A stretch of 64,000 nt of DNA from Bradyrhizobium sp. G127 (lineage in GTDB: Bacteria; Pseudomonadota; Alphaproteobacteria; Rhizobiales; Xanthobacteraceae). The position numbers and the translations under genes were made by a program. Positions within the stretch are counted from its first letter, which is position 1. The number at the start of each line of letters is the position of its first letter. Under the pieces are notes generated by a model. It had not been told where the DNA came from. It ran no database searches and was given only the letters and a program-made list of their open reading frames with translations. The stretch spans positions 62,001 through 126,000 of the forward strand of contig NZ_JAKFGN010000002.1 of NCBI RefSeq assembly GCF_021502575.1, written 5' to 3'. Positions 53,422 to 63,925 of the stretch are shown here, piece after piece.

Positions 53422-54234
53422 ATGACGCAACCGGCAAAGGCGCAAGAGCCCTCGATGGAGGAAATTCTCGCGTCGATCAGGCGCATCATCTCCGATGACG
53501 AGGCCAAGCCTGCCGCAAATGCCGCGGCACCTGCAGCGGCTCCGGCTGCACCTCCCAAAGCCGCAGCTCCGAAAGCCGAAGCCCCCAGGGAAGCCCCCAA
53601 GACTGTGGTCCCGAAGGCGGAGATTGCACGCCCGGCGCCTGCCGCGCGTGCGCCGATGGCCGGCATTCCGCCATCCAAGATTGCACCGGCCCGGCCAGCG
53701 CCGGCAGCCGTCGCAGAGCCGCCGGCCGCGGCCAAAAACAGTCAGGCCGAAATCGATGCGATGATGGCGAGCTTCGACGCGCCGGCGGCAGCGGCAAAGC
53801 CGGAAGAACCCGAAGAGCCGGAAGCCGATGCCGATGTGTTCGAACTGACCGAACAGATGGCAGTTCCCGAAATGACTCCGCCGACGTTCAACACCATCGA
53901 GCCGGACGACGATCTGGAATTTACCGAGTCGCCTGTGGTCCAGATGCCGCCGCAGCGCGCGATGGCGATGGAGCCGCCGGCTTTTGTCGAACGGACGCCG
54001 CCCCGCGATCTGCCGCCCACGCAGCAGATCCTGTCGGGATCGACGGTTTCGGCGGTGGAGTCGGCATTCAACACGCTGGCGAATACAGTTCTGAGCAACA
54101 ACGCACGGACCCTTGAGGATCTCGTCAAGGAAATGCTGCGTCCGATGCTGAAATCCTGGCTCGACGACAATCTGCCCAATCTGGTGGAACGGATCGTCAA
54201 GGCCGAGATCGAACGGGTCTCCCGCGGCCGCTGA
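53422..54234 (+). CDS. popZ: Polar organising protein PopZ (DUF2497)
   Basis: 270 residues. The N-terminal helix QEPSMEEILASIRRIISDDE is the client-binding PopZ motif. The middle is a long disordered region rich in Ala, Pro and acidic residues. The C-terminal helices NTLANTVLSNNARTLEDLVKEML and WLDDNLPNLVERIVKAEIE (each read in part) are the oligomerisation domain. In Caulobacter and relatives PopZ forms a cytoplasmic condensate at the cell poles that anchors the centromere through ParB and collects cell-cycle kinases. It lies upstream of valS, the usual arrangement in the order. Confidence 0.93.
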   Translation: MTQPAKAQEPSMEEILASIRRIISDDEAKPAANAAAPAAAPAAPPKAAAPKAEAPREAPKTVVPKAEIARPAPAARAPMAGIPPSKIAPARPAPAAVAEPPAAAKNSQAEIDAMMASFDAPAAAAKPEEPEEPEADADVFELTEQMAVPEMTPPTFNTIEPDDDLEFTESPVVQMPPQRAMAMEPPAFVERTPPRDLPPTQQILSGSTVSAVESAFNTLANTVLSNNARTLEDLVKEMLRPMLKSWLDDNLPNLVERIVKAEIERVSRGR

Positions 54235-54337
54235 TTTCGCTGTTTCGGCTTAAATTCCCCATACTCCCAACAGTTGACTTGAACCGCGCCGGCAGGTTTC
54301 TAGGCGTTGGATTGCTTGATGTTGGCGGCAAATGCGC

Positions 54338-54440
54338 CGTCACCCTGAGGTGCCGCAGCGAAGCGGAGGCCTCGAAGGGCGACGGCAGCGTGGCAGCGTC
54401 ATCCTTCGAGGCTCGCAAGAGCTCGCACCTCAGGATGACG
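54338..54440. repeat. Intergenic palindromic repeat, family A copy 2
   Basis: Same element as at 22072-22180: CGTCACCCTGAGGTGCC on the left and GCACCTCAGGATGACG on the right, with AGCGAAGCGGAGGC and CATCCTTCGAGGCTCGC inside. It fills much of the popZ-valS gap. Confidence 0.85.
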
Positions 54441-54499
54441 GCGCTCGTTCTGTGGCCTGATATGAAGGCGCTCTAGTACCAATTCATGATTGCAGTGTG

Positions 54500-57361
54500 A
54501 TGATCGAGAAAAACTACCAGCCCGCCGAGATCGAGAACCGCATTTCCCGCCAGTGGGAAGACGCCGGCGCGTTTAAAGCGGGCCGGCCCGAACGGCGCGA
54601 CGCCGAACCGTTCACGATCGTCATTCCGCCGCCGAACGTCACCGGCTCGCTGCACATGGGCCACGCCCTCAACAACACGCTGCAGGACATCCTGTGCCGG
54701 TTTGAGCGTATGCGCGGCCGCGATGTGCTGTGGCAGCCCGGCACTGATCACGCCGGCATCGCCACGCAGATGGTGGTCGAGCGGCAGCTCATGGAACGGC
54801 AGGAGCCGGGCCGCCGCGACATGGGCCGCGCGGCGTTTCTGGAGCGCGTGTGGAAGTGGAAGGCCGAGTCCGGCGGCGTCATCGTCAACCAGTTGAAGCG
54901 CCTCGGCGCGTCCTGCGACTGGTCGCGCGAACGCTTCACCATGGACGAGGGGCTGTCGCGCGCGGTCGCGAAAGTGTTCGTCGAACTCTACAATCAGAAG
55001 CTGATTTACAAGGACAAGCGGCTGGTCAACTGGGACCCGAAACTGCTGACCGCGATTTCGGACCTCGAAGTGCAGCAGATCGAGGTCAAGGGCAGTCTGT
55101 GGTATCTGCGCTATCCGCTGGAAGGCGTGACTTTCGATCCGGACAATCCGGGCACCTACATCGTGGTCGCGACCACGCGCCCCGAAACCATGCTCGGCGA
55201 CACCGGCATTGCGGTCAATCCCGACGACGAGCGCTACCGCGATGCGGTCGGCAGCTTCGCCGTGCTGCCGCTGGTCGGACGCCTGATTCCGATTGTCGCC
55301 GATGAATACTCCGATCCCGAGAAGGGCTCGGGCGCGGTGAAGATCACGCCGGCGCATGACTTCAACGACTTCGAGGTCGGCCGCCGTCACAACCTGGCGT
55401 CGATCAGCGTGCTCGATCAGGAAGCGCGTCTGTCGCTCACGGCCAACGAGGACTATCTGCGCGGTCTGCCGGAAGCCGCGCTGATCTTCGCGGAAGAGCT
55501 TCACGGCAAGGACCGTTTCGCCGCGCGCAAGATCATTGTTGCGAAACTGGAAGAGGCGGGCTTCCTCGAGAAGATCGAACCCAACACCCACATGGTGCCG
55601 CACGGCGACCGCTCCGGCGTGGTGATCGAGCCGTATCTGACCGACCAGTGGTACGTCGACGCCAAGACGCTGGCGGAGCCTGCGATTGCGGCGGTGCGCA
55701 ATGGCGAGACGGCGTTCGTGCCGAAGAACTGGGAGAAGACCTACTTCGAATGGATGGAGAACATCCAGCCGTGGTGCATCTCGCGCCAGCTCTGGTGGGG
55801 CCACCAGATTCCGGCGTGGTACGGGCCCGACGGCAAGGTGTTCGTCGCCGAGACCGAGGACGAGGCGATCGGCAAGGCGCTCGGCTATTACGTCGAGCAG
55901 GAGGTCATCACCGCGGAGCAGGGCCATGACATGGCGCTCGATCCCGCCAGGCGCGAGGGCTTCATCACGCGTGATGAAGATGTGCTGGACACCTGGTTCT
56001 CGTCGGCGCTGTGGCCGTTCTCGACGCTGGGCTGGCCCGACACCGACGTGGACGTAAAGCGCTACTATCCGACCAACGTGCTGGTCACAGGCTTCGACAT
56101 CATCTTCTTCTGGGTCGCCCGGATGATGATGATGGGCCTGCACTTCATGGACGATGTGCCGTTCCCGACCGTCTACATCCACGCCCTCGTCCGCGACGAG
56201 AAGGGCGCCAAGATGTCGAAGTCGAAAGGCAACGTCATCGACCCGCTGCACCTGATCGACGATTACGGCGCCGACGCGCTGCGCTTCACGCTGGCGGCGA
56301 TGGCGGCGCAGGGCCGCGACATCAAGCTCTCGACCCAGCGCGTCGAAGGCTATCGTAACTTCGCGACCAAGCTGTGGAACGCCTCGCGCTTCGCCGAAAT
56401 GAACGGCTGCGCGCTGGCCGACGGCTTCGATCCGGCGAAAACCAGAGAGACGCTCAACCGCTGGATCGCGCACGAAACCGCGAAAGCGACGCGCGAGGTT
56501 ACCGAAGCCATTCAGGCCTATCGTTTCAACGACGCGGCGGGGATCATGTACCGCTTCGTCTGGAACGTGTTCTGCGACTGGTATCTCGAACTCGCCAAGC
56601 CCGTGCTGATGGGACCGGATAGTCCCGCCAAGGCCGAGACGCAGGCCAGCATCGCCTGGGCGCGCGACGAAATCCTGAAACTGCTGCATCCGTTCATGCC
56701 GTTCCTCACCGAGGAATTGTGGGCTGTGACGGCCCGGCGCGACGGCCTGCTGGCGCTTGCCGAATGGCCGCTGAAGCCGGACGCCGGGATGACCCCGATG
56801 CTCGCCGAGGCGATTTCGGGCGATCCGATGGCGATGCCGGGCCTTGTCGTGCTGCCCGCAACCGAACCGTTCAGCGATCCCGCCGCCGAATCCGAAATCG
56901 GCTGGCTGACCGAGCTGATTTCCTCGATCCGTTCGCTGCGCGCGGAAATGAACATCCCGCCGGCGACGCTGTTTCCGCTGGTGCTGGTCGGCGCCTCCGG
57001 CGACATCAAGACGCGCGCGGAGCGCTGGAGCGACGTAATGAAGCGGCTCGCGCGGCTCGGCGAGATTTCGTTTGCGGATCGCGCGCCGGACGGCTCGGTG
57101 CAACTGCTGGTGCGCGGCGAAGTCGCTGCGATCCCGCTCAAGGGCGTGATCGATCTCGGCGCCGAGAAGGTCCGCCTCGACAAGGAACTTGCGAAGGCCG
57201 AAGCCGACATCAAGCGCGTCGACGCCAAGCTGGGTAACGAGAAATTCGTCGCCAACGCGCCGGAAGAGGTGATCGACGAGCAGCGCGAGAAGCGCGAGGA
57301 AGCGGAGACGCGCAAGGCGAAGATTCTGGAAGCGCTGGAACGGCTGAAGGACGTGGCGTGA
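54500..57361 (+). CDS. valS: Valyl-tRNA synthetase
   Basis: 953 residues, class Ia synthetase. The HIGH motif is in [15 protein letters not shown], the KMSKS motif in [10 protein letters not shown], and the editing domain contains [13 protein letters not shown] tRNA-binding anticodon domain and a C-terminal coiled coil ([19 protein letters not shown] onwards) complete the usual ValS layout. It charges tRNA-Val in the cytoplasm. The ATG at 54500 is taken; a GTG codon immediately before it is in frame. Its stop overlaps the next gene start (GTGA). Confidence 0.97.
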   Translation: MIEKNYQPAEIENRISRQWEDAGAFKAGRPERRDAEPFTIVIPPPNVTGSLHMGHALNNTLQDILCRFERMRGRDVLWQPGTDHAGIATQMVVERQLMERQEPGRRDMGRAAFLERVWKWKAESGGVIVNQLKRLGASCDWSRERFTMDEGLSRAVAKVFVELYNQKLIYKDKRLVNWDPKLLTAISDLEVQQIEVKGSLWYLRYPLEGVTFDPDNPGTYIVVATTRPETMLGDTGIAVNPDDERYRDAVGSFAVLPLVGRLIPIVADEYSDPEKGSGAVKITPAHDFNDFEVGRRHNLASISVLDQEARLSLTANEDYLRGLPEAALIFAEELHGKDRFAARKIIVAKLEEAGFLEKIEPNTHMVPHGDRSGVVIEPYLTDQWYVDAKTLAEPAIAAVRNGETAFVPKNWEKTYFEWMENIQPWCISRQLWWGHQIPAWYGPDGKVFVAETEDEAIGKALGYYVEQEVITAEQGHDMALDPARREGFITRDEDVLDTWFSSALWPFSTLGWPDTDVDVKRYYPTNVLVTGFDIIFFWVARMMMMGLHFMDDVPFPTVYIHALVRDEKGAKMSKSKGNVIDPLHLIDDYGADALRFTLAAMAAQGRDIKLSTQRVEGYRNFATKLWNASRFAEMNGCALADGFDPAKTRETLNRWIAHETAKATREVTEAIQAYRFNDAAGIMYRFVWNVFCDWYLELAKPVLMGPDSPAKAETQASIAWARDEILKLLHPFMPFLTEELWAVTARRDGLLALAEWPLKPDAGMTPMLAEAISGDPMAMPGLVVLPATEPFSDPAAESEIGWLTELISSIRSLRAEMNIPPATLFPLVLVGASGDIKTRAERWSDVMKRLARLGEISFADRAPDGSVQLLVRGEVAAIPLKGVIDLGAEKVRLDKELAKAEADIKRVDAKLGNEKFVANAPEEVIDEQREKREEAETRKAKILEALERLKDVA

Positions 57362-58527
57362 CATCAACGCGGTCCTCGGCGTTCGCCGCGCTCATTCTTC
57401 TATGGCTCGCAGGAAACGGCCTTCGGCTGACCATTCTGGCAGTGCCGCCGATCCTTGCGCTCATCATCCTGGACCTCAAGCTGTCCGGGACGCAGGTCGG
57501 CATTCTGAATGCGATTCCGGTGTTCCTGTTCGCGCTGGTGGCAGTGCCGGGCTCGCTGCTGATTGCGCGGGTGGGTGCGGTGCCCGCGCTCATCATCGGG
57601 CTCCTGATCGCGGCCGCAGGCTCGGCCTTGCGGGGCGTCGCATTCGACGCCATGACGCTTTACGTCGCCACGGTCGTGATGGCGGCGGGGATTGCGGTGA
57701 TGCAGCCCGCGCTGCCCCCGACCGTGCGCCAGTGGGCGCCCCAGCGGATCGGCTTCGCCACGGCGGTCTACACCAACGGCCTGCTGTTCGGTGAAATCTT
57801 CCCGGTGGTGCTTGCCGCCGTCATCCTGCCGCTCGTTGCCGGAAGCTGGCGCGCCAGCCTCGTGTTGTGGTCGATTCCGCTTGCGATCATTGCGCTGGTT
57901 ATTTTCATTTTCCAGCCCGGCGGCAAAAGCGCGCCACCCGCGCGCCACCGTCACTGGATGCCGGACTGGCGCAGCCCGCTGCTCTGGAAAATCGGCCTGA
58001 TGATGGGCGGGGCCAACCAGTTGTACTTCTGCGCCAACGCCTTCTTCCCCGGCTACATGCTGCAGATCGGCCATACCGAGCTGATCGGCCCGGCGCTGAC
58101 CGCGCTCAATATCGGCCAACTCCCGGCGTCATTCATCCTGCTCGCGATGGCAAGCCGCTGGGAGCGGAAGAAGTGGCCGCTGCTCGGCGCGGGCGCGATC
58201 GGTGTTGCCGGCGTCGCCGGCCTGCTGCTCGGCTCGTCGTCATGGGTGATTGTCGGCGCCGCGGCGGCGATCGGATTTGCCTGCGCCGTTGTGCTCACGC
58301 TTGTGCTCGCACTCCCGGCGCTGATGGTTGCGCCGGATGATGTGCCGCGCTTTTCGGCGGGCGTGTTCACGATCGGCTACGGCCTGGCGATGGTGATCTC
58401 CATTCTCGGCGGAATCGCGTGGGATGTCAGCCGGGATGCGGCCTACGCATTCGCGCCGGTGACCGTCGCCGCGTTCTTCATTATTTTGTTTGCGCTGCTG
58501 ACTGACTTCAGTCGACGGCAGTTCTGA
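57358..58527 (+). CDS. MFS transporter, CynX/NimT-like
   Basis: 389 residues with 12 hydrophobic segments. [19 protein letters not shown] and [21 protein letters not shown] fit the CynX/NimT branch of the major facilitator superfamily. [23 protein letters not shown] lies in the first half, and a long loop with [14 protein letters not shown] separates the two six-helix halves. Members have been linked to cyanate or nitroimidazole export, but the substrate here is unknown. A GTG start overlaps the valS stop by four bases, suggesting coupling to valS. A small hairpin (TGCATT / AATGCA, 58547-58564) follows the stop. Confidence 0.85.
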   Translation: MTSTRSSAFAALILLWLAGNGLRLTILAVPPILALIILDLKLSGTQVGILNAIPVFLFALVAVPGSLLIARVGAVPALIIGLLIAAAGSALRGVAFDAMTLYVATVVMAAGIAVMQPALPPTVRQWAPQRIGFATAVYTNGLLFGEIFPVVLAAVILPLVAGSWRASLVLWSIPLAIIALVIFIFQPGGKSAPPARHRHWMPDWRSPLLWKIGLMMGGANQLYFCANAFFPGYMLQIGHTELIGPALTALNIGQLPASFILLAMASRWERKKWPLLGAGAIGVAGVAGLLLGSSSWVIVGAAAAIGFACAVVLTLVLALPALMVAPDDVPRFSAGVFTIGYGLAMVISILGGIAWDVSRDAAYAFAPVTVAAFFIILFALLTDFSRRQF

Positions 58528-58724
58528 GCGGCTCCCTGCGCATGCCTGCATTTTGATGAATGCACGTTCTGCGGGCGAGCGAGGTAATTGACCATGCGGA
58601 TTACGCATGGCGCCGGAGCATTCCGCCGAAGCGCCGCTCCCGCGCTGTAAATGTTCGAAATTTCGTCGCGCCACGATCCCGTCACCACTTCGCCTTTTGC
58701 AGCGAAGTGCGTCGCCATTTTGCC

Positions 58725-59321
58725 TTATGCCGGAAACGGCTTTGAGAGGAATTTCGAACCCTTCAATCCATATCGCCACGGCAGCTCCGCCGCCTTGGTG
58801 ATGCCGATGCGGATGCCGGTGACGATCTCAGGTTTGCGAGTCCGCGCGTAGATCGCAATCGGCGGCGCGTCGAGCACGAGGCCGTTGTGCTTGTTGCTCA
58901 CCGCCATCGCTTCGCAGAGCTTGCCGGGGCCCGTACAGAGCGAGCGTTCGTCGTGCAATCCGCGCCGCCGCCGCATCGCCGGGATGCCATGCGTCGGCTC
59001 CAGCGCGCGGATCAGCACCGCGCTGGCGGAGCCTTCCTTCTCGCAGACGAAATTCATGCACCAGTGGATGCCGTAGGAGCGATACACGTAGAGAAAACCG
59101 GGCGGGCCGAACATCACCATGTTGCGCGGGGTCGGTCCGTTGAAGGAATGCGCCGCAGGCTCGGTGTGGTGATAGGCCTCGACCTCCGTGATGATGCCGC
59201 CAACACCATCGACCAGAAGCGTCGCGCCGATCAGGTCGGGGACCACGTCATGGACGCTACGCGCAAAAAATTTCCGGGTCAGCAGACGGCCCTTCGCGGG
59301 CGAGGACCGAAGCTCAGCCAT
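58725..59321 (-). CDS. DNA-3-methyladenine glycosylase (AAG/MPG family)
   Basis: 198 residues. [22 protein letters not shown] is the standard start, [20 protein letters not shown] carries the catalytic Glu, [21 protein letters not shown] the DNA-intercalating Tyr region, and [14 protein letters not shown] the product-binding block. It removes alkylated purines such as 3-methyladenine as the first step of base-excision repair. The C-terminus [14 protein letters not shown] is the usual end. It is a single-gene unit divergent from lipA, with a repeat between them. Confidence 0.93.
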   Translation of the reverse strand: MAELRSSPAKGRLLTRKFFARSVHDVVPDLIGATLLVDGVGGIITEVEAYHHTEPAAHSFNGPTPRNMVMFGPPGFLYVYRSYGIHWCMNFVCEKEGSASAVLIRALEPTHGIPAMRRRRGLHDERSLCTGPGKLCEAMAVSNKHNGLVLDAPPIAIYARTRKPEIVTGIRIGITKAAELPWRYGLKGSKFLSKPFPA

Positions 59322-59390
59322 TTATGGGCAGGGGATGGGCGTTCAGGACCATGCAGGATCGCTTCGAAACATGATATTCATTCCAAGATA

Positions 59391-59437
59391 GGCATGATCC
59401 CGAAAAGTGGAAACCGGTTTTCGGTCAGGATCATGCC
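59391..59437. repeat. Intergenic palindromic repeat, family C
   Basis: GGCATGATCC and GGATCATGCC are perfect 10-base arms. Immediately inside, CCGAAAA and TTTTCGG extend the pairing around AAACCGG, making a long hairpin. The element resembles a repeat scattered through Rhizobiales genomes. It lies between the glycosylase gene and lipA, about 80 bases before lipA. Confidence 0.75.
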
Positions 59438-59513
59438 CAATGTGCCCGATGCGGACGGCTTGCGCCAAGGGATCGGCAGGCCTACGTAAGTACAGGATAA
59501 TTGCAGGCTTTTC

Positions 59514-60473
59514 ATGGTTGTTCTGATCGATACGGTGTCTTCCAATCAGGTGCGTCCGCGCCATCCGGAGAAGGTCAATCGGCCGGACGCGAAGTCGCCG
59601 GCGAAGCCCGACTGGATTCGCGTCCGCGCGCCGATGTCGCGCGGCTACGCCAACACCCGAAATATCGTCAAGGAAAACGGCCTCGTCACGGTGTGCGAGG
59701 AGGCGGGCTGCCCGAACATCGGCGAGTGCTGGGACAAGAAGCACGCCACCTTCATGATCATGGGCGACACCTGCACGCGGGCCTGCGCCTTCTGCAACGT
59801 CAAGACCGGGATGCCCGGCGCGCTCGATGCCTCCGAACCCGACCACGTGGCGCTGGCTGTGCAGAAACTCGGGCTGCATCACGTCGTCATCACCTCGGTG
59901 GACCGCGACGATCTCGCCGACGGCGGCGCGGATCATTTCGCGAAAACCATCCGCGCCATTCGCGCAAGCTGCCCGACCACGACCATCGAAATCCTGACGC
60001 CGGATTTCCTGCGCAAGGAGGGCGCGCTGGAGCAGGTGGTCGCGGCGAAGCCCGACGTGTTCAACCACAATCTCGAAACCGTGCCGTCGCGCTATCTGAC
60101 GGTGCGTCCGGGCGCGCGGTATTTCCATTCGATCCGGCTGCTGCAGCGGGTCAAGGAGATGGACCCGACACTCTTCACGAAGTCCGGCATCATGGTCGGC
60201 CTCGGCGAGGAGCGCCACGAAGTGTTGCAGGTGATGGACGACCTGCGCTCAGCGGATGTGGATTTCCTTACCATCGGCCAGTATCTGCAGCCGAGCCTCA
60301 AGCATCATGCGGTGATGCGTTACGTGACGCCGGACGAATTCTCAGGCTACGAGAAGGTCGCCTATACCAAGGGCTTCCTGATGGTATCGGCAAGCCCGCT
60401 GACGCGCTCCTCGCATCACGCCGGCGAGGACTTCGCGAAGCTGCAGGCTGCGCGCGCGGCAGCCGGACGCTAG
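59514..60473 (+). CDS. lipA: Lipoyl synthase
   Basis: 319 residues, a radical-SAM enzyme inserting two sulfurs into octanoyl groups of lipoyl domains. Both iron-sulfur sites are complete: Cys61, Cys66 and Cys72 (auxiliary cluster, [12 protein letters not shown]), and Cys87, Cys91 and Cys94 (CTRACAFC). The late [14 protein letters not shown] contains the conserved Arg-Ser-Ser ligand. [21 protein letters not shown] is the family block. It is followed by the coq10-like gene after seven bases, so the two are co-transcribed. Confidence 0.97.
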   Translation: MVVLIDTVSSNQVRPRHPEKVNRPDAKSPAKPDWIRVRAPMSRGYANTRNIVKENGLVTVCEEAGCPNIGECWDKKHATFMIMGDTCTRACAFCNVKTGMPGALDASEPDHVALAVQKLGLHHVVITSVDRDDLADGGADHFAKTIRAIRASCPTTTIEILTPDFLRKEGALEQVVAAKPDVFNHNLETVPSRYLTVRPGARYFHSIRLLQRVKEMDPTLFTKSGIMVGLGEERHEVLQVMDDLRSADVDFLTIGQYLQPSLKHHAVMRYVTPDEFSGYEKVAYTKGFLMVSASPLTRSSHHAGEDFAKLQAARAAAGR

Positions 60474-60480
60474 TCCCTCG

Positions 60481-60951
60481 ATGCCGCAGTTTTCCAACAA
60501 GCGCCGTGTCCGCCACAGCGCGGAAAAGATGTTCGATCTGGTCGCCGACGTCGAGCGCTATCCGGAATTCGTGCCGATGTGCCAGTCGCTGAAGGTCCGT
60601 CAGCGCACGCAGAAGCCCGACGGCGGCGAAGTCATCATCGCGGACATGACGGTGTCGTTTCAGGTGGTGCGCGAGACCTTCACCAGCCGCGTCACGCTGG
60701 ACAAGCCGAACCTGAAAATCCTCGTCGAGTATCTGCAAGGCCCGTTCAGCAAGCTCGAGAACCGCTGGACCTTCGAGGCAAAATCGGAAGCCGCCTGCGA
60801 CGTCGGCTTCTTCATCGCCTATGAGTTCAAGAGTCGGATGCTCGCGGTGCTGATGGGCGCGATGTTCGACGCCGCTTTCCAGCGCTTCGCCGCGGCGTTC
60901 GAGAAACGCGCGGATGCGGTCTATGGGCCGCCGCGCGTGGGCGCTTCTTGA
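60481..60951 (+). CDS. Coq10/RatA-like ubiquinone-binding START-domain protein
   Basis: 156 residues, a single SRPBCC (START-like) domain: KRRVRHSAEKMFDLVADVERYPEFVPMCQ at the start (read in parts), ADMTVSFQVVRETFTSRVTL in the middle, and AFQRFAAAFEKRAD as the long C-terminal helix. Mitochondrial Coq10 and bacterial relatives bind ubiquinone and aid its delivery. E. coli RatA is a homologue reported as a toxin, but the alphaproteobacterial genes beside lipA are usually taken as Coq10-like. Its 3' end is antisense to the cinA tail over about 125 bases. Confidence 0.88.
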   Translation: MPQFSNKRRVRHSAEKMFDLVADVERYPEFVPMCQSLKVRQRTQKPDGGEVIIADMTVSFQVVRETFTSRVTLDKPNLKILVEYLQGPFSKLENRWTFEAKSEAACDVGFFIAYEFKSRMLAVLMGAMFDAAFQRFAAAFEKRADAVYGPPRVGAS

Positions 60952-61456
60952 GCGGCGGCTGCGGTCCGCGCGCCATCTCCATCAGCATTTTCAGCGCTTC
61001 GACGACGGATTGCTCGCGCACATTGCTGCGGCCGACCGCGCCGAAGCGGCATTCCTTGTGAATGATCCGGCCGTCGCGGGCGGCGACCGCCAGATGCACC
61101 AGCCCGACCGGCTTGCCCGGCGTTGCGCCACCGGGTCCGGCGATGCCGGTGATCGAGACTGCGAGATCGGTGTCGGCATGTTCGAGCGCGCCGAACGCCA
61201 TAGCAACGGCGGTTTCCTTGCTCACCGCGCCGAAGGTTTCCAGCGTCGAAGTCTCGACGCCGAGCATGGCGTGCTTGGCCTGATTGGAATAGGTGACGAA
61301 TCCGCGATCGACTACGTCGGACGAGCCCGGGATTTCAGTGAGCGCCGCCGCGACCAGTCCGCCGGTGCAGGATTCGGCGGTCGCGATGGTGAGCTTGCGC
61401 ATCCGGCACAGATCCAGCAACGAGCGGGAGAGGGCGCGGGTGGCGCTGCCGCTCAT
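60827..61456 (-). CDS. cinA: CinA C-terminal domain protein (NMN amidohydrolase type)
   Basis: 209 residues. The domain (residues about 10-165) carries LTIATAESCTGGLVAAAL with the catalytic Ser region, then SSDVVDRGFVTYSNQAKHAML and SITGIAGPGGATPGKPVGLVH. PncC-type enzymes deamidate nicotinamide mononucleotide in NAD salvage. The last 45 residues, starting PPLKKRPRAAAHRP, are Arg/Pro/Ser-rich, lie outside the domain and are antisense to the coq10-like gene. It starts one base after the ispDF stop. ATG 61456 is chosen to fit the domain; the frame extends 27 codons into ispDF. Confidence 0.88.
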   Translation of the reverse strand: MSGSATRALSRSLLDLCRMRKLTIATAESCTGGLVAAALTEIPGSSDVVDRGFVTYSNQAKHAMLGVETSTLETFGAVSKETAVAMAFGALEHADTDLAVSITGIAGPGGATPGKPVGLVHLAVAARDGRIIHKECRFGAVGRSNVREQSVVEALKMLMEMARGPQPPLKKRPRAAAHRPHPRVSRTPRRSAGKRRRTSRPSAPRASDS

Positions 61457-61457
61457 A

Positions 61458-62645
61458 TCAGTTGCTCTCGTTCCAGGGGAGGCGGATCGTCGCCGCGGCG
61501 GTAGCGGCGATGCCTTCCTGCCGGCCGGTGAATCCAAGCCGCTCGCTGGTGGTCGCCTTCACAGCAATTCGTGATTGAGGAAGTCCGGTGATCTCCGCGA
61601 TCTTCGCGCGCATCGCATCGCGCAGCGGGCCGATTTTCGGCGCTTCGCAGATCATCGTGACTTCAAGATTGGCGATGCGTCCGCCGCGCTGATGCACAAG
61701 ACCGACCGCATGCTTCAGGAACTGGTCCGACGCGGCGCCCTTCCACTTCGGATCAGACGGCGGAAAGTGCGAGCCGATGTCGCCGTCGGCCAGCGCGCCG
61801 AGGATCGCATCGACAACCGCATGCAGTCCGACATCGCCGTCGGAATGGGCGAGGAAGCCGCGATTGAACGGCACGCGCACGCCGCACAGCATCAGGTGAT
61901 CGCCGTCGGTCAGCGCATGCACGTCGTAACCGGTGCCGGTGCGGATGTCGCCGAGCATGGCGCCGAGCCGCGCTTCTTCCCGTGCAAAGTCTTCCGGTGT
62001 GGTCAGCTTCATGTTGGCAACATCGCCTTCAAAGGTCGCAACCGTCAATCCCGCCCATTCGGCAATCGCGGCGTCGTCTGTGAAATCGTCGCGGCCCTCG
62101 CGCGCGGCGCGGCGATGGGCTTCAAGAATGACATCGAAACGAAATGCCTGCGGCGTCTGCGCGATCCGCAAGTTCGCACGATCCGGCGTCGCGGTGATGG
62201 CGCCGGAGCCATCGACCACTTTCACGGTATCGGTGACGGGGACAACCGGAATCGCCGCGCCCGTGATCAGCGCTGCATCGATGGCGCGCGAGATGACCTT
62301 GTCGGTGACGAAGGCGCGGGCTGCGTCGTGAATGAGGACGATGTCCGGCGCCTGATCCGCCAAAGCCTCAAGACCCGCGCGCACCGATGCCTGCCGCGTC
62401 GCGCCGCCGCCCACGGGGGGCTGATACTTCAGATGACAGACGGCCTGATCGAAGATCTCGGCATCGTCCGGATTGCGTACCGGCTGCACCGCAAAGACGC
62501 CGGGATGGGTGCAAAACGGCTCCATCGCCCTCGAAAGGACGGTTTTACCGCCGATGGTCCGATATTGCTTGGGTCCGCCGGTCCCGGCCCGCAGGCCTCG
62601 GCCGGCGGCGACGATAATGGCGGCAGTCCGTTTTGACGTAGGCAT
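61458..62645 (-). CDS. ispDF: Bifunctional IspD/IspF (MEP pathway cytidylyltransferase and cyclodiphosphate synthase)
   Basis: 395 residues, a fusion of two consecutive-pathway enzymes. IspD (about residues 1-230) starts [21 protein letters not shown] and has [11 protein letters not shown]. IspF (about residues 235-395) starts [23 protein letters not shown] (read in parts) with the metal-binding Asp and His, then [18 protein letters not shown] and [17 protein letters not shown]. It makes CDP-methylerythritol and later methylerythritol cyclodiphosphate for isoprenoids. Fused IspDF is typical of alpha- and epsilonproteobacteria. It is upstream of cinA, and divergent from dusB. Confidence 0.96.
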   Translation of the reverse strand: MPTSKRTAAIIVAAGRGLRAGTGGPKQYRTIGGKTVLSRAMEPFCTHPGVFAVQPVRNPDDAEIFDQAVCHLKYQPPVGGGATRQASVRAGLEALADQAPDIVLIHDAARAFVTDKVISRAIDAALITGAAIPVVPVTDTVKVVDGSGAITATPDRANLRIAQTPQAFRFDVILEAHRRAAREGRDDFTDDAAIAEWAGLTVATFEGDVANMKLTTPEDFAREEARLGAMLGDIRTGTGYDVHALTDGDHLMLCGVRVPFNRGFLAHSDGDVGLHAVVDAILGALADGDIGSHFPPSDPKWKGAASDQFLKHAVGLVHQRGGRIANLEVTMICEAPKIGPLRDAMRAKIAEITGLPQSRIAVKATTSERLGFTGRQEGIAATAAATIRLPWNESN

Positions 62646-62899
62646 GGGTAATTTAACGACCAGTGCGGATGGCTGAACGGGATATTGGCAGTATCAGGCG
62701 CTGCCCTTACCATATTCGGGCGGTTCACAGCATGATTCCGCATCCATGTGAACAATCAGGAAGAATTGTTGCGCCGCACTTGCATGCCGTTCAGAATTGG
62801 CTAAAGTGTAGGCATGATCGTAAGGTGCTTAGAAATTAAGCTATGCGTTCCTCGCAACGACGCGGGGTTCGCGAGAAAACGAGAAACGCAGTGAGTGGC

Positions 62900-63925
62900 A
62901 TGACTCCGGCACGTCAGTCAGCCCTGACCATTGGCGATATCAAGATCGCCAATCGCGTCCTTCTCGCACCCATGTCCGGCGTGACCGATGCACCGTTTCG
63001 CCGCATCGCCGCGGAACTCGGCGCTGGTCTTGTTGTATCTGAAATGACCGCCAGCGATGATCTCGCCCGAGGCCGTCCGATGTCCGTCCTGCGCTGCGAG
63101 GCCACAGGCATCGGCCCGCACGTGGTGCAGCTCGCCGGTTGCGAAACGCACTGGATGACCGAAGGCGCGCGAATCGCGGAAGCCGCCGGTGCCGACATCA
63201 TCGACATCAACATGGGGTGCCCCGCGCGCCATGTCACAGGCGGTCAGTCCGGCTCTGCACTGATGCGCGACCTCGATCATGCGCTTCGACTTATCGATGC
63301 GACGGTCTCCGCCGTCCGCGTTCCCGTGACGCTGAAAATGCGTCTCGGTTGGGATGAGAAATCCCTCAATGCGCCCGAACTGGCGCAACGCGCCGAAGCG
63401 GCGGGCGCCAAACTCATCACGGTGCATGGACGCACCCGTTGCCAATTCTACAAGGGCAGCGCTGACTGGAGCGCGGTGCGGCCGGTAAAGGACGCGGTGA
63501 GTATTCCGGTGGTCGTAAACGGTGACATCACTTCGTTTGAGCAGGCCCAAAGCGCGCTCGAAGCATCCGGCGCGGACGCCGTCATGATCGGGCGGGGCGC
63601 ACAGGGCCGGCCCTGGCTGCCGGGACAGATCGCCCGACGCCTTGAGGGCGGCACAATCGAGCCGACGCCGCAACTCACCGACCAGCTTGGCTACGTGTGC
63701 AGTCTCTATGACCAGGTTGTCGATCATTATGGGCCGCATATCGGGCTGCGCCACGCACGCAAACATCTCGGCTGGGCGCTCGAAGTGGCGGCCAAGGGCA
63801 GCGCCGCATCGGCCGGCGTTCTCAAACGCTGGCGCCAGACCATTCTGACCGCTACCGATGCGGCTCACGTGCGCCGCTCGCTTCACGATGCCTTCGGTGA
63901 ATTCGCCTGGAGCGCCGCTGCATGA
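62900..63925 (+). CDS. dusB: tRNA-dihydrouridine synthase B (NifR3)
   Basis: 341 residues. TIM-barrel flavoenzyme: [20 protein letters not shown] at the FMN-binding start, [20 protein letters not shown] with the catalytic Cys, [19 protein letters not shown], and [14 protein letters not shown] at the phosphate-binding end. It reduces specific uridines of tRNA to dihydrouridine. It overlaps ntrB by ATGA, the conserved nifR3-ntrB-ntrC arrangement of alphaproteobacteria. ATG 62900 is chosen; GTG 62891 and an ATG at 62843 are in-frame alternatives with no better ribosome site. Confidence 0.94.
   Translation: MTPARQSALTIGDIKIANRVLLAPMSGVTDAPFRRIAAELGAGLVVSEMTASDDLARGRPMSVLRCEATGIGPHVVQLAGCETHWMTEGARIAEAAGADIIDINMGCPARHVTGGQSGSALMRDLDHALRLIDATVSAVRVPVTLKMRLGWDEKSLNAPELAQRAEAAGAKLITVHGRTRCQFYKGSADWSAVRPVKDAVSIPVVVNGDITSFEQAQSALEASGADAVMIGRGAQGRPWLPGQIARRLEGGTIEPTPQLTDQLGYVCSLYDQVVDHYGPHIGLRHARKHLGWALEVAAKGSAASAGVLKRWRQTILTATDAAHVRRSLHDAFGEFAWSAAA

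Noticed and set aside
54473-57367. Very long minus-strand open frame opposite valS (over 900 codons)
   Set aside because: It is the antisense of a perfectly conserved valyl-tRNA synthetase; the translation is His/Arg-rich without family motifs. Long antisense frames are expected at this GC content.
60481-60951. RatA toxin of a toxin-antitoxin pair
   Set aside because: The sequence belongs to the same START-like family, but there is no RatB-like partner. The lipA-linked position in alphaproteobacteria favours a Coq10-like ubiquinone-binding role.
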